DNA of 64,000 bases from Methanosarcina vacuolata Z-761 (GTDB lineage: Archaea; Halobacteriota; Methanosarcinia; Methanosarcinales; Methanosarcinaceae), in assembly GCF_000969905.1 (NCBI RefSeq), contig NZ_CP009520.1, forward strand, positions 2,728,001-2,792,000, given 5' to 3'. Below the pieces are notes generated by a model. The model saw nothing but the letters and a program-made list of their open reading frames with translations. It was not told where the DNA came from and made no database searches. Of this stretch, positions 17,098-27,576 are shown piece by piece. Within the stretch, counting starts at the first letter, position 1, and every line of letters begins with the position of its first letter. Position numbers and translations under genes: made by a program.

Positions 17098-17823
17098 GTG
17101 AAATAAGTCAAGCATATCCGAAAAAGTATCGAGTCTGAAGTCGAAGCACTGATCCTTTTCTTCTCCGGGTCTCCAGTCTCCATAAGAAGCGTAAGCGGTT
17201 CTCAATCCAAGTTTGCGAGCAGGGACCATATCCCTTTTGATGTTGTCTCCCACTACCAGAGTTTCTCCGGGTTTTATCCCGAGCTCCTTAAGCGCGAAAA
17301 GAAAATGTGCCGGATCTGGTTTTTTTGTGCCTGTCGTATCCGCAGCCACGATAAGATCGAAGTAATTAAGAAGCCCGACCCTTGTAAGCCTTGCCAGGGC
17401 ATGATAACTATCGGCATCCGTTATAATCACGAGCTTTAAGCCCAGCTTTTTAAGCTTATCAAGGGTATCCGTTACAGCTGGATAGAGTTCGAGATTTTGC
17501 AGTTTTTCCCGTTCATAGATCTCACAGCACTTCCTGTAGCCCTGAGCTGTAAAAACATTTCTCTCCTGCATGTAGTCTCGAATATTTTCGTGATCTTCAA
17601 AACCGTAAACTCCTCTCAGGAAGTATCTGAAAAGTACAGAAGGTTCTTCCGTAATATCTCCCTTCCAGATAAAAGAGAGAATCTCCCTGCAAGCTTCCAG
17701 TTTTGCAGCTACGAAATCAAAAAGAGTGTTATCCATATCAAAAAGCACGGCTTTCAGAACTCCGGGATAAACTCGCTCCAGATCTTTCTGAATTATATTC
17801 ATGTTCTTCTCAACTTCTTCCAT
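17095..17823 (-). CDS. HAD-superfamily hydrolase (phosphatase)
   Basis: 242 residues with a complete HAD active site: motif I D-M-D-N-T-L-F-D (about 29-36), motif II I-I-T-D-A-D, the conserved Lys in G-T-K-K-P-D-P, and motif IV V-V-G-D-N-I-K-R-D. The cap domain is of the small helical type between motifs I and II, as in the TIGR02253-like archaeal group. It removes phosphate from a small metabolite, identity unknown. ATG 17823 is used; an internal Met at residue 8 is an alternative. The stop codon merges with the two-hairpin element (copy B). Confidence 0.85.
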   Translation of the reverse strand: MEEVEKNMNIIQKDLERVYPGVLKAVLFDMDNTLFDFVAAKLEACREILSFIWKGDITEEPSVLFRYFLRGVYGFEDHENIRDYMQERNVFTAQGYRKCCEIYEREKLQNLELYPAVTDTLDKLKKLGLKLVIITDADSYHALARLTRVGLLNYFDLIVAADTTGTKKPDPAHFLFALKELGIKPGETLVVGDNIKRDMVPARKLGLRTAYASYGDWRPGEEKDQCFDFRLDTFSDMLDLFH

Positions 17824-18073
17824 TTTCTTCGTGCCTGCTGCTTTTTCTAAACCATGTAAATTTGCTTTTTCTTTCTCTGCTTTTTCTTTCTTTACTCTTC
17901 GTCTATGCTCTTCTTTCCGGAACTATTTTCAGAGCTTTTCGGGGAGAGGCTATAAAAGCCATAAAGGACAGATGTATAAATCATAAACGAACAACGGATT
18001 TAAGTAAATACCGAACGCGGACATTTTAGAATCCGCAGGGTCTACTATAAAAGGCAGAGCAGGAAATTTTGAT

Positions 18074-19264
18074 ATGAGCTCCGACGAACCAAAAGATGAA
18101 ACCTTCAGGAAAGAAGGCAGTGAAGAAAAAACTGAAGAAGAGACGGTTTCCGAAGAAATGTTTGTTCTAAGCGATTCGGGGGATACATGTAAGCAGGAAA
18201 TCAGCGATAAAGTCATTGCGGCCAAGCTTAATGAATACGGACTTGATTTTCTCAGCTGTGGAAACTTTAATGAGGCAATGGAGGCTTTTGATAAAGCAAT
18301 CGAGCTTGATCCAGATAATATAGACCTATTAAACAATAAGGCTCAAGCTCTTGAAACCGTTGGAAAATACGGCGAGGCTCTTGAGTTTTATGAAAAAGCT
18401 ATCAAAATCAATTTCGAGGACCCAGATCTCTGGAATAATATGGCTTTCTCCTTGTCCCAGGTTGGTAAGTATGAAGAAGCTGTTAAAGCCTATGAAAAAG
18501 CCCTTGAGCTCAGACCGGACTATCCCAATGCATGGTACGGAAAGGCCCTGAACCTGAGCCAGGCAGGAGACTATAAAGCAGCTATCGAAGCCTATGAAAA
18601 AGTCCTTGAGGAAAATTCCGATTATAAAGAAGCATGGGTAGGAAAAGGCATAGCTCTGGGTCAAATGGGTAAGTACGACGAAGCAATTATCGCATACGAC
18701 AAGGCAATTGAACTTGATCCTAACTTTACCGAAGCCTGGCATTATAAAGGCGTGGACCTGGACAGCCTTGGAAGTTACAGGCCGGCCTTAAAAGCATATC
18801 AAAAAGCTGTGGAGCTTGATCCTGAGAACGATGATGCCTGGAATAATATGGGGATAGACCTCGAAAACCTTGAAAACTATGACGAGGCAATTAAAGCCTT
18901 TGACAAAGCAATCGAAATCAACGCCGAAAATGCCGATGTCTGGTATAATAAAGGCTTTACCCTCAGCCAGATGCAGAGATTCGAGGAAGCAGCAGAGGCA
19001 TACAGGAAAGCTACACAACTTGACCCTGAGTATTTAGAAGCTTATTCCAGTCTGGGTTTTGTGCTTGCTCAACTCAGACACTTTGAAGAAGCTCTGGAGA
19101 CTTATGAGCAGGCACTCAAGCTTGATCCTGAGGCTGCAGACTCATGGTTCGGAAAAGCTGTCTGTCTGAGTTTCCTCGGGCAGGAAGAAGAAGCAGAAGA
19201 AGCATACAGGAAAGCTGTAGAAATTGATCCCAGATATGCCGAAGTAGGGGGAAATACCCAGTAA
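18074..19264 (+). CDS. TPR-repeat protein (ten tetratricopeptide repeats)
   Basis: 396 residues. The N-terminal 50 or so residues are very acidic (E-E-K-T-E-E-E-T) with no signal or membrane helix. From about residue 58 to the end there are ten consecutive 34-residue TPRs, each with the pattern A-W-x-x-K-G-x-A-L...Y-E-E-A-x-x-A-Y-x-K-A-I-E-L-D-P. TPR arrays form a solenoid that binds other proteins. Large families of such proteins are typical of Methanosarcina. The partner is unknown and the neighbours give no clue. Confidence 0.88.
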   Translation: MSSDEPKDETFRKEGSEEKTEEETVSEEMFVLSDSGDTCKQEISDKVIAAKLNEYGLDFLSCGNFNEAMEAFDKAIELDPDNIDLLNNKAQALETVGKYGEALEFYEKAIKINFEDPDLWNNMAFSLSQVGKYEEAVKAYEKALELRPDYPNAWYGKALNLSQAGDYKAAIEAYEKVLEENSDYKEAWVGKGIALGQMGKYDEAIIAYDKAIELDPNFTEAWHYKGVDLDSLGSYRPALKAYQKAVELDPENDDAWNNMGIDLENLENYDEAIKAFDKAIEINAENADVWYNKGFTLSQMQRFEEAAEAYRKATQLDPEYLEAYSSLGFVLAQLRHFEEALETYEQALKLDPEAADSWFGKAVCLSFLGQEEEAEEAYRKAVEIDPRYAEVGGNTQ

Positions 19265-19445
19265 TCGAATTTTTTACATACCAGCCTATTTTTATTCGAT
19301 AGCCTATTATTATCCAACGTTTACTTTTTTCAAGATTTTTAAATTTTTATTTTTTCGGTCATACATACTATAGCGCCTTACTGTTTTATGTTATGGGCAG
19401 AATTCGGATTATTACTAATTGTACTAATTGTTACTCGATAATTCG

Positions 19446-19509
19446 GCCTTTGCTCAGAATTACCAGGTCTTTGCTCAGAATTACCATGCCTTTGCTCAGA
19501 ATTACCAAC
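19446..19509. repeat. Tandem repeat, 21-bp unit, three copies
   Basis: ctttgctcagaattacca recurs at 19448, 19469 and 19490, just beyond the 3' end of the minus-strand lipoprotein gene. Confidence 0.9.
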
Positions 19510-19555
19510 TACTCTGCCCATATTCATTTTTTATAAGTTTTTCAGGCCTGAGCCG

Positions 19556-19954
19556 TTATTTGCCCTTGCTAGGTGTTACGTGGATTACTCCTGTGTCCCC
19601 GGTAGTACCTGTAACATTTTTGGCTGGAGTTTGTACTTTGGTTGGAGTTTCCAATTCAATTGGAGTCTCCTGTTCATGTTTCTTTGTTATGGTTATGTTT
19701 GTCGGTTCGGTTACATTTTCTACTTCAGTAACTGCTTCAGCCGGAGTTACTTTTGTAACAGGAGTTTCTTTTACAGCCTCAGTTACGGTTACTGCTTCCT
19801 GAACCGGTGTTACAGCTTCAGCTCCGGTTACTGCTTCAGCCTCAGTTACAGCTTGGACTGGAGTTCCCGTTTCATTTGGAGCTTTCTGACCAGCGCATCC
19901 GATGGCCAGGAATACACCGAACAATACTATCAATATAACAAACGCTTTTCTCAT
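19556..19954 (-). CDS. Small Thr/Val/Glu-rich surface lipoprotein, paralogue of 16196
   Basis: 132 residues from ATG 19954 (an in-frame upstream Met at 19966 overlaps the GGGGG ribosome binding site). The signal peptide R-K-A-F-V-I-L-I-V-L-F-G-V-F-L-A-I-G-C and the next residues (A-P-N-E-T-G-T-P-V-Q-A-V-T-E) are almost the same as in the 16196 protein. The mature part is a low-complexity chain of A-V-T-x/E-A-V-T repeats followed by a Thr/Lys-rich tail with several N-x-T sequons. It is probably lipid-anchored and glycosylated. The function is unknown. Confidence 0.78.
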   Translation of the reverse strand: MRKAFVILIVLFGVFLAIGCAGQKAPNETGTPVQAVTEAEAVTGAEAVTPVQEAVTVTEAVKETPVTKVTPAEAVTEVENVTEPTNITITKKHEQETPIELETPTKVQTPAKNVTGTTGDTGVIHVTPSKGK

Positions 19955-20084
19955 GTTTTCCCCCATTCAAATCATGTGTTTTATAATAAATGCTTTATAA
20001 TTGATATTGAGGTTTTATAATAATTACTGCTAGATTCTGAACATAATTCTCGATGGTCAATTTGTATCTGATTGGTATTAATAT

Positions 20085-20655
20085 TTGAATAACGTATGTT
20101 TAATTATGGGAAAAAGAGGTCCAAAACCACAATTCTTTGACGTTGCCTGTCCAAACAAAAACTGCAAACTCTATGGTCTGACTAACCAGGGCAATATTAC
20201 TGGGAATGGAACTTACATAAGTCGTGGAAAGAAAACAAGAAGATATGTTTGCCACAATTGCGGTAAAGTATTCAATGATAACACAGGCACTTTTTATCAT
20301 GATCTTCGCAAAGATGAGCAAACTATTGATCTAGCTCTAAAAATGTCTATGAAAGGAATGAGCATTGAAGGTATTGCCGATGTTTTAGAGGTACAATCTG
20401 CCAGTGTAAAGCGATGGTTAGCTCGTGCAGATGAACAATGTGATAAAGTAAATGAAGTATGATGAAAGACCGGGATGTACCCAGATAGAAATGGACGAAC
20501 TATGGGTAATAATTGAGGGTTTGCCAAAATTAACGAAAAGGCGTTAAAAGCAAAAAAGTCCGATAAGAACACATATATTCTTATTAGAAATTGTAGGGAA
20601 AGCTCTCTGTTTTGTGATGTCCATTGTATCGAATAGCACAAAACAAAGAGCACTT
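20085..20655 (+). pseudogene. Broken IS1-type transposase (InsA-like zinc finger/HTH plus DDE remnant)
   Basis: The first part (ATG 20106 to stop 20462) is intact: an N-terminal zinc ribbon (C-P-N-K-N-C ... Y-V-C-H-N-C) and an HTH (I-E-G-I-A-D-V-L-E-V-Q-S-A-S-V-K-R-W-L), as in IS1-family InsA regions. A frameshift then leads to Q-I-E-M-D-E-L-W, the first catalytic Asp motif of the DDE domain, which soon meets stops. The remainder, to about 20655, is scrambled. No terminal inverted repeats were found with confidence. The element is dead. Confidence 0.75.
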
Positions 20656-20656
20656 A

Positions 20657-20732
20657 TTTGGTATGAAAGTGCTTTCAAACACTTTCATTTTTTGGACATG
20701 TTATTCGAAGAATATCATGTATGTTTTTATTT
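20657..20732 (-). repeat. Two-hairpin dispersed element, copy C
   Basis: On the minus strand it lies about 105 bases downstream of the DUF1699 stop. Hairpin 1 is ATGATATTC/GAATAACAT, the same as in copy B. Hairpin 2 is ATGAAAGTG...CACTTTCAT, a 9-bp stem that differs from copies B and D by paired changes. It abuts the transposase relic. Confidence 0.75.
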
Positions 20733-20838
20733 AACTGTCAACGTCAGGATTTGTTCCTATCCACCGCCCTTCACAGGATAAGATTTAAAAAAGTCATATC
20801 CTGAAATACACCTAGAAGATGGCGAAAGAATTAACAGA

Positions 20839-21246
20839 TTAATCCACAATTTTTTTGCTCAGGATGTACAGGATCATATCCGAATTCAATTTACTTTCCC
20901 TGGAAAGCTTTTCAGCAATAACCTCATTGGTAAAGCGGTCGGCTTTTAATTCCTGAATTTTCTCCAGAACATTCTGAGAGACATTATAATATTCGTTTAT
21001 GTCTTTCCTGTGTCCCCATACATCGCCTTCCAGAAGATTTATCTTCTGCATCTCCAGGAACATTTCAATTGACTTGGAAACCGTCCTTCTGTAAGATTTA
21101 GGAAGCTGTATAGCTTCAATTTTCGGACATGTTTCCGCAAGCATGAATACATCCTTGTTAGATGGCCTGAAAGCAAGATGGATAACCTTTTCGTTCGGGT
21201 TCAGGGTAGGAATTTCCTCCCGTGAACTAACTACTCTTATTTTCAT
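20839..21246 (-). CDS. DUF1699 family protein, copy 1
   Basis: 135 residues, ATG behind AAGGAG. I recognise it as the Methanosarcina family DUF1699, of unknown function. The N-terminal about 90 residues are alpha/beta and nearly the same in the three copies in this window, ending in the strongly conserved E-G-D-V-W-G-H-R-K-D-I-N-E-Y-Y. The last 45 residues are variable and helical, with an I-A-E-K-L-S-R-E-S-K-L segment that could be a helix-turn-helix. There is no signal or membrane segment. It stands alone with a long AT-rich 5' region, next to a dead transposase. A DNA-binding regulator is a reasonable guess. Confidence 0.85.
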   Translation of the reverse strand: MKIRVVSSREEIPTLNPNEKVIHLAFRPSNKDVFMLAETCPKIEAIQLPKSYRRTVSKSIEMFLEMQKINLLEGDVWGHRKDINEYYNVSQNVLEKIQELKADRFTNEVIAEKLSRESKLNSDMILYILSKKIVD

Positions 21247-21347
21247 ACTATCCCCACTCCTTATTTAATAATTAGATTTTCATTTATTTAAAAATCAAAT
21301 TTTGTTTACGCATTTACATTTTAAATACATATCGATTAGCCGATATA

Positions 21348-22643
21348 TTATTTAGAGGGTTTATACCCAAAACGAGTTCTAATAGAATCAGCATGTGCCT
21401 GTAGACCCTCTTCCTCGGCTAATGCGATTACAGTTTCTTTCAGACTTTCAAGCCCACTCTTGCTGATTCTCTGAATACTTGAGTATTTAATAAAATGGTT
21501 TATATTCAGACCAGAATAAACTCTGGCATATCCGGATGTGGGAAGCACGTGATTTGTCCCTGAGGCATAATCCCCAACAGGAACCGGAGAATAGTTTCCT
21601 ATAAAAATCGATCCTGCGTTTTTAATCTTCTCAAGTACGAAATCCGGGTCCGATACCATAATCTCAAGGTGTTCGGGAGCAAACTTATTGCTAAAGCCAA
21701 TACATTGTTCCAGGGAATCTGCAATAAGAATTGCGGCATTTTTAAGAGAAGCCTTTATAATACAGCTTCTTGCAGCCTGTTCCGCCTGAACCAGAACCTC
21801 TCTTTTTACAGCTTCTGCCAGCGTATCCGAACCTGTGACGAGTATTGAAACTGAATTTGGATCGTGTTCGGACTGTGCGAGAATATCCGAGGCGACCATA
21901 ACGGCATCTGCCGACTCATCTGCAATAATGAGCACCTCGCTTGGGCCGGCTGGAAAATCAATTTCTGCAAAATCCCTGATCTGCATTTTGGCAGCTGTGA
22001 CAAAAATATTTCCAGGTCCTACGATTTTATCCATCTTAGGAACGGTTTCAGTCCCGTAAGCCATTGCCCCTATAGCCTGCACGCCTCCGAGCTTGAACAC
22101 CTTGTCCGCTCCTGCAACCTTTGCAGCGGCAAGCGTAAGCGGGTGTACGGAACCGTCCGGCCTTGGAGGGGTACAAACAATGACCTGCTCCACGCCTGCA
22201 ACCCTGGCAGGGATTACAGTCATGAGCACGGTTGAAGGATAGGAAGCACGCCCTCCAGGAGCATAAGCGCCCACACTTTCCAGAGGCGTTGCCTTTTGAC
22301 CCAGCACAATCCCTGGCTTTAATTCCATAAACCAGGTAGCTTTCGGAAGCTGAGCTTCATGGAAAGCCCGTATGTTTGCAGCTGCAGACTTAAGGTGATC
22401 CAGAAGTTCAGGACTTATGCCGGAAAGAGCCTGTTGAAATTCCTCCTCACTTACCTCAAAGTTTGCAAGTTCGACTTTATCGAATTTAGCCGTATATTCC
22501 CTGAGCGCAGAATCTCCTCTGGTACGCACATCAGAAAGCACAGCTGAAACGGTATTCGCTACGTCCTCAAGCCCGGAGCCCCGGGAGATTAATTTTTGCA
22601 TTTCAGCTTCCGAAACATCAGACAACTTTTTGAATAACATCAT
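21348..22643 (-). CDS. hisD: Histidinol dehydrogenase
   Basis: 431 residues from the ATG at 22643 (behind AGAGATGG); the longer upstream frame is not family-like. HisD oxidises L-histidinol to L-histidine in two NAD-dependent steps, the last of histidine synthesis. Family marks include [48 protein letters not shown] (with zinc-binding His) and N-K-F-A-P-E-H-L-E. The gene is single here, not in a his operon. Confidence 0.96.
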   Translation of the reverse strand: MMLFKKLSDVSEAEMQKLISRGSGLEDVANTVSAVLSDVRTRGDSALREYTAKFDKVELANFEVSEEEFQQALSGISPELLDHLKSAAANIRAFHEAQLPKATWFMELKPGIVLGQKATPLESVGAYAPGGRASYPSTVLMTVIPARVAGVEQVIVCTPPRPDGSVHPLTLAAAKVAGADKVFKLGGVQAIGAMAYGTETVPKMDKIVGPGNIFVTAAKMQIRDFAEIDFPAGPSEVLIIADESADAVMVASDILAQSEHDPNSVSILVTGSDTLAEAVKREVLVQAEQAARSCIIKASLKNAAILIADSLEQCIGFSNKFAPEHLEIMVSDPDFVLEKIKNAGSIFIGNYSPVPVGDYASGTNHVLPTSGYARVYSGLNINHFIKYSSIQRISKSGLESLKETVIALAEEEGLQAHADSIRTRFGYKPSK

Positions 22644-22931
22644 GACCATCTCTAAAAGAACCTGACATAACCTACAGGTTGAAATCCGAAATTTGATCTC
22701 GAAATTTGATATAAACTGACTACTCAAATCTGATATAAAATAACTCTACTACAAATTAGTTATCGGCAATCTGAGAATTGAATAAGAGGATAATTGGTTA
22801 ACTCGATAATCCGATTCAATTAAATCCCTGCTCTCATTTAATATTTTATCCCTTACTGAGCCCATTAACAGAGATAAAACCACGTAAGAATTCCCAATTT
22901 ATAAAAATAAAAGAAAATCAGGCAGGTATAA

Positions 22932-25139
22932 TCAATAATCATTAATTGTTTTTTGCCCTGAATACGGACTTTTCTCAGAAGATTCAGGCCCAGTAGGAGG
23001 CTCAGACTCAATAATCCCAGACAATGTCCCTCTGTTCCTGATCTGCTTGAAAATCCGGTCTGCAATTTTCGGCCCAAGAAGAGCAGCCACTTTCTCAGGA
23101 TCAACTCCCGCAAGCTCTGCTGAGGATCTGAAGCCTGCTTCATAGAGCTTCCTTGCCCTCACGCGCCCTATACCTCTGATATCGAGCAGACCCATAAGTT
23201 CAGGGGCTGCTCCGTAATGGATCCGCTTTTCAAGTTCTGCGGCTTCTTTTGCACCTTTGAGGTCAAGGAGCCCGGCAAGCTGAGCGGTGACATGCATTAT
23301 CCATTCCGCAATATCCGCAATTGAATGAATGTCACCTTCCCCGGTGCCGAACTTTAAGCAAATCTCGTTTTCAGATTTTTCATGGACCCAGTCAAGCAGA
23401 AGGAGAGAAGTCTTGACTTCCCCAAGGAACCATTCATATTCCGTAGCATCAAAGGGACTGGGCACCTTTACAAATTCGCTCGCATGAGCCATTACATAAT
23501 CGTTGATATCCTGATAATCGTGGCTCCGCATGTAAAGCAGGCGCATGTCAGGTGTGCTGCACACCAGATGAAGCAGGGTAAGCTCGCTCAGGCTCTTTGC
23601 TTCTTTCAGGCCCTTTGCAATCCGGGCGGCTGACAGGGGGTCGATATAAAGCCTTGAGACAAGCTTTCCGAAGCTTGTAGGAATAAGGGCATCGGTTTTC
23701 TCAATCATCCCTTCCTGACGCAAAAAAGTAAGGCATTCGTTCACAACCGTAGAAAGCCCGAAGTTCGAGTACTGGAAAGCGAAAAATGTTGCCTCAAGAA
23801 AATCCATGAGTTCATCATATGTACGCGCAAAACCGTTAGAGATCGTAGAGAGCACATGGGTCCTGAGAGCGTTTTCGGTTCCGAGTTTAGACCAGATATC
23901 TTCGGCATTAGCTTCGATGTAATTTTCAAAAAGGAAAACAAACTCCTTATATGATTTTGCAACAAGCACGGCTTCTCCGTATGGGTCAAGCCTCGGCCTG
24001 CCTGCCCTGCCTGCCATCTGTTTGTACTCGAGCACAGGAATAGGCTGCATTCCGTCTTCAGAGGAATAGCGCCGATAATTTCGGATAATTACTCGTCGAG
24101 CAGGCAGGTTGAGCCCGGCTGCAAGGGTAGGCGTGCTCGAAATCAACTTTATCTTTCCAGCCCTGAAACCGTCCTCCACAAGTTCTCTTAAAGGCGTTGT
24201 AAGGCCTGCGTGGTGAAAAGCCGTGCCTGAACGAATACAGGCTGCAAGGTTCGTTGAAGTATCGGTTTCACTGTTTTCAAGGATCTCGTCTGCAATTCCT
24301 GCAAGGACTTTCCTGTCTTCTGCTGAAAGGGTCTTATTAACAGTTGAAGCCGCCTTTTTTGCAAAAGCCATGCAGTTTTTTCTGCTGCTTTCGAAAACCA
24401 GGCACTGCCCATCTTTTTTGAGGGTATCCAGTGCAAGGTTCACAGCTTCGTCTTTTGTGGACTGCTCAACAGTTTTTTCCCTATCTTTGCAATAGAAGGT
24501 CCCATTAAAGAATACTCCCTCAAGAAGCTCGGTAGGCCTCCATTCACTTACTACAAGCTCGGCTTCCAGCCAGGTTGCGAGTTCGTCGGCATTCCCGACG
24601 GTTGCAGACAGTGCAAGGATCTGGCAGGAAGAGTTCATTTTCCGAAGCTTTGCAAGGGTAACCTCAAGCGTTGGGCCCCTATCCGGCGAGTCTATAAGAT
24701 GCACCTCGTCTGCCACAACAACCGAAATTTCCTGCATCCAGGCAGTCTCGTTTCTGAGCAGGGAATCGGTTTTCTCGGAGGTTGCAACAATAATGTCGTT
24801 CACTCCGAGTCCCTCGTCCCGCATGTCATAGTCCCCTGTAGAGATCCCGACCCTAATTCCAAGTTCCGAAAATTCCCTAAACCGCCTGAATTTCTCTGAA
24901 GCAAGAGCTCTGAGAGGCACAATATAGAGTGCCTTTCCTCCTGCCAGGATGGACTTCAACATTGCAAGCTCGGCAAGGAGAGTCTTCCCTGAAGCTGTAG
25001 GGATTGCAGCAAGCAGATTTCTTCCTTCAAGCAGCCCTTTTTCCACAGCTTCAGCCTGAGGGGGATAAAGTTCCAGAATCCCGGAATTGAGATAAAAACG
25101 CTTTACTTCGTCGGGCAGATCGAGACTTTCTATCTTCAT
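22932..25139 (-). CDS. hel308: ATP-dependent DNA helicase Hel308
   Basis: 735 residues, the usual size. Hel308 unwinds DNA 3' to 5' at stalled replication forks. Seen: the Q motif region with Gln28, Walker A P-T-A-S-G-K-T (47-53), the D-E-V-H box, S-A-T-V-G, and motif [11 protein letters not shown]. The C-terminal helix-hairpin-helix ([15 protein letters not shown]) marks the inhibitory domain. The last residues, Q-K-T-I-N-D-Y, resemble a PCNA-binding PIP box. The gene is flanked by hisD and rli1 on the same strand, with spacers of about 200-300 bases. Confidence 0.96.
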   Translation of the reverse strand: MKIESLDLPDEVKRFYLNSGILELYPPQAEAVEKGLLEGRNLLAAIPTASGKTLLAELAMLKSILAGGKALYIVPLRALASEKFRRFREFSELGIRVGISTGDYDMRDEGLGVNDIIVATSEKTDSLLRNETAWMQEISVVVADEVHLIDSPDRGPTLEVTLAKLRKMNSSCQILALSATVGNADELATWLEAELVVSEWRPTELLEGVFFNGTFYCKDREKTVEQSTKDEAVNLALDTLKKDGQCLVFESSRKNCMAFAKKAASTVNKTLSAEDRKVLAGIADEILENSETDTSTNLAACIRSGTAFHHAGLTTPLRELVEDGFRAGKIKLISSTPTLAAGLNLPARRVIIRNYRRYSSEDGMQPIPVLEYKQMAGRAGRPRLDPYGEAVLVAKSYKEFVFLFENYIEANAEDIWSKLGTENALRTHVLSTISNGFARTYDELMDFLEATFFAFQYSNFGLSTVVNECLTFLRQEGMIEKTDALIPTSFGKLVSRLYIDPLSAARIAKGLKEAKSLSELTLLHLVCSTPDMRLLYMRSHDYQDINDYVMAHASEFVKVPSPFDATEYEWFLGEVKTSLLLLDWVHEKSENEICLKFGTGEGDIHSIADIAEWIMHVTAQLAGLLDLKGAKEAAELEKRIHYGAAPELMGLLDIRGIGRVRARKLYEAGFRSSAELAGVDPEKVAALLGPKIADRIFKQIRNRGTLSGIIESEPPTGPESSEKSPYSGQKTINDY

Positions 25140-25358
25140 TGAAAATCAGAAACTCACACATTAGATAAAAAACTATTTTGGAATTGAATGCCAGTATCAA
25201 AAAAGTTGGTATCTGCAGAAACCTCTTTAAAAGTCTCTGCAAAAAACTTTAGTTTCTATTCAGAGAAACTCAACTTTTTGTATTTTTCCAACTTTTATGA
25301 TTTTTTGAACATAACTTACTCAGTACTACTTATCAAATATCAGTAACCGATGCCGAAT

Positions 25359-27125
25359 TTAATCACCTGCTGAGTAATAGTAATTTCCACTCTCTTTTTG
25401 CTCCCGGTCAAGCCTTGAACCCATATTATTCACACGCGGCCGCCTTGTTTCCTCATCCCTGCGGAAGGTTATGCCCAGGTTTTTCAAGAATCTGTTCATA
25501 CCATCTTCCATGCTGAACGGACCATGCGCTTCACCGTATACCGAAGGCTTGCCTTCAAAAACCACGAGTCTCTGGCTCAGCATATCTATCATGTAAATAT
25601 CGTGGTCTACGACGAGGGCTGTCTTGTTGTTGTTTTCGGCAAAGCGGTTGAGGACTTTTGTGACCATTGAACGCTGTTCAACATCCAGGTGGGCACTGGG
25701 TTCGTCCAGGATATAGAGGTCGGCTTCCTGAGTAAGGCAGGCTGCAATCGCAACTCTTTGCAGTTCTCCGCCGCTTAGTTCTGTAAGCAGGCTGTCATAG
25801 ATCTTATCAAGTTGTAGTGGGTTTGAAATCTCTACCTCATAATAGCTGGTCCCAAAATGCTTTGAGATCCCGCGCAGGAAGTCCTGTACGCGCACAGGGA
25901 TGTCGGCTTTAATATACTGAGGCTTGTAAGAGATTTTGACGTCTATGCCTGGATCGCCCTCATCAGGTTTGATTTCCCCTGCGAGCACTTTTACGAAAGT
26001 CGACTTTCCTATCCCATTGGGGCCCACTACTCCGAGCACCTCTCCCTCACGAAGGCTGCCACCTGTGGCTTTCAGGGAGAACCCATCTCCGAATTTCTTT
26101 GAAAAACCATTAAAGGTAACCATAGACCTTAACTGGTGGTCTTCTCTTGGAGGATGGACTTCAAACTTAATGGCCTCAGGTCGGATCCTTATATTTTCTT
26201 CATGGAGATAGCCTTTGAGATACTGGTTGATCCCCACACGTACACTCTTTGGAAGAGTAACCACACCGAAACCTGCAGGCTCTCCGTAGGCAATGTGAAT
26301 GACGTCTGTGAGCATGTCCAGGATTGCAAGGTCATGCTCTACTACAAGTACAGCCCTGTCCTTTGAAATCTCCTGGATCAGGCGGGCGACGTTAATCCTC
26401 TGGTAAATGTCAAGATAAGGGCTAATTTCGTCAAAGAAGTAGAACTGAGCGTCCTTTGCCGCACATGCTGCTATTGCCACACGCTGCAGTTCTCCACCGC
26501 TCAATTCCGAGATTTTTCTGTCAACTATGCTTTTTAAATCGAGATAGTCGATAAGCTCATCAAGGACTCCTCGTTCATCGGTTTTTTCGAGCAGTTCGGA
26601 GGTTTTTCCTTTGAAAGCTTTAGGGATGAGGTCTACATACTGCGGTTTCTGGGAAACCCGGACTTTCCCGTCCACGACATCTTTAAAGTAATCATAAAGT
26701 GCAGTTCCGGCATAGTGTTCAAGCACAGTATCCCAATCGCCTGTTTTCTGTCCGAAGTTAGGGATCAAAGTTCCTGAAAGAATCTGGACGGACGTACTTT
26801 TTCCTATCCCGTTAGGGCCGAGAATCCCTGTTACTTTTCCTACCCTGGGTACAGGCAGCCCGAAGAGGGCAAAACCATTTACTCCATACCTGTGAGTGGG
26901 TTCCTTCAGAGCTTCAGGAAGCCCTATGATCATAATGGCTTTAAAAGGGCATTTATTAACGCAAATTCCACAGCCTACACAGAGTTCCTCGGAAATGACG
27001 GGTTTTCCATCCTCCTCAAAAACAATAGTTTCATCCCCTGTCCGGACCCTCGGGCAATATTTCTCGCACTCCTTACTGCACCGTCTGGGCTGACACCTAT
27101 CTTTATTAAGTATAGCTATTCTCAT
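25359..27125 (-). CDS. rli1: ABCE1/Rli1 ribosome recycling ATPase
   Basis: 588 residues, full length. ABCE1 splits ribosomes after termination together with aRF1/Pelota. The N-terminal Fe-S domain holds two [4Fe-4S] sets (C-Q-P-R-R-C-S-K-E-C-E-K-Y-C and C-V-G-C-G-I-C-V-N-K-C). Both ATPase domains have Walker A G-P-N-G-I-G-K-S-T, the signature L-S-G-G-E-L-Q-R, and Walker B ending in D-E-I-S-P-Y-L-D (first) and D-E-P-S-A-H-L-D (second). All key residues are present. Confidence 0.97.
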   Translation of the reverse strand: MRIAILNKDRCQPRRCSKECEKYCPRVRTGDETIVFEEDGKPVISEELCVGCGICVNKCPFKAIMIIGLPEALKEPTHRYGVNGFALFGLPVPRVGKVTGILGPNGIGKSTSVQILSGTLIPNFGQKTGDWDTVLEHYAGTALYDYFKDVVDGKVRVSQKPQYVDLIPKAFKGKTSELLEKTDERGVLDELIDYLDLKSIVDRKISELSGGELQRVAIAACAAKDAQFYFFDEISPYLDIYQRINVARLIQEISKDRAVLVVEHDLAILDMLTDVIHIAYGEPAGFGVVTLPKSVRVGINQYLKGYLHEENIRIRPEAIKFEVHPPREDHQLRSMVTFNGFSKKFGDGFSLKATGGSLREGEVLGVVGPNGIGKSTFVKVLAGEIKPDEGDPGIDVKISYKPQYIKADIPVRVQDFLRGISKHFGTSYYEVEISNPLQLDKIYDSLLTELSGGELQRVAIAACLTQEADLYILDEPSAHLDVEQRSMVTKVLNRFAENNNKTALVVDHDIYMIDMLSQRLVVFEGKPSVYGEAHGPFSMEDGMNRFLKNLGITFRRDEETRRPRVNNMGSRLDREQKESGNYYYSAGD

Positions 27126-27313
27126 GATAGTCCCCGAAAATTACGTTTTTCGTTAATTTGTTAAGTAGTGTTAGATAAAGCACCTGCTGTGAGTTCAAGC
27201 GTAACTGGAGCGTAGTAATATAAGTTCCATAAGTTCCTGCTATAGCAGAGAACAGTTATCACGGCAAGGCAGTTGATAATGTAATGTCCAGTATTAATGT
27301 TAAGAGGATATTG

Positions 27314-27380
27314 CATGTATACAGCAGTTATCTGAGAGGTATTTCGGTATACAGTTGTTGTATACAGTAGTTATCGGTTA
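27314..27380. repeat. Short imperfect direct repeats (gtatacagyagttatc)
   Basis: Three related units (gtatacagcagttatc, gtatacagttgttg, gtatacagtagttatc) in the 450-bp spacer between rli1 and the EMC6-like gene. No coding sequence is seen in the spacer. Confidence 0.6.
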
Positions 27381-27525
27381 TGAAATGCCTGCTCTGGTAT
27401 ATGAACCGTTGGACTAACTGCATACATAAAATACCAGTCATACAGGAGTTTAATGAAATAAACGGCCAGGTAATACAGAAGCTGAGGAAATCAAAAAGGT
27501 AAAAACCTGTGATAAAAAACTGTAT

Positions 27526-27556
27526 AAAAGGCCCTTAAATTTAAGAGAGCCTTTTT
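27526..27556 (-). terminator. Hairpin terminator after the EMC6-like gene
   Basis: aaaaggc ... gccttttt forms a 7-bp stem enclosing the palindrome cttaaatttaag. It lies 20-50 bases downstream of the minus-strand stop at 27577, with T-rich flanks. Confidence 0.6.
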
Positions 27557-27576
27557 GCAATTCAGGAAATTAAATC

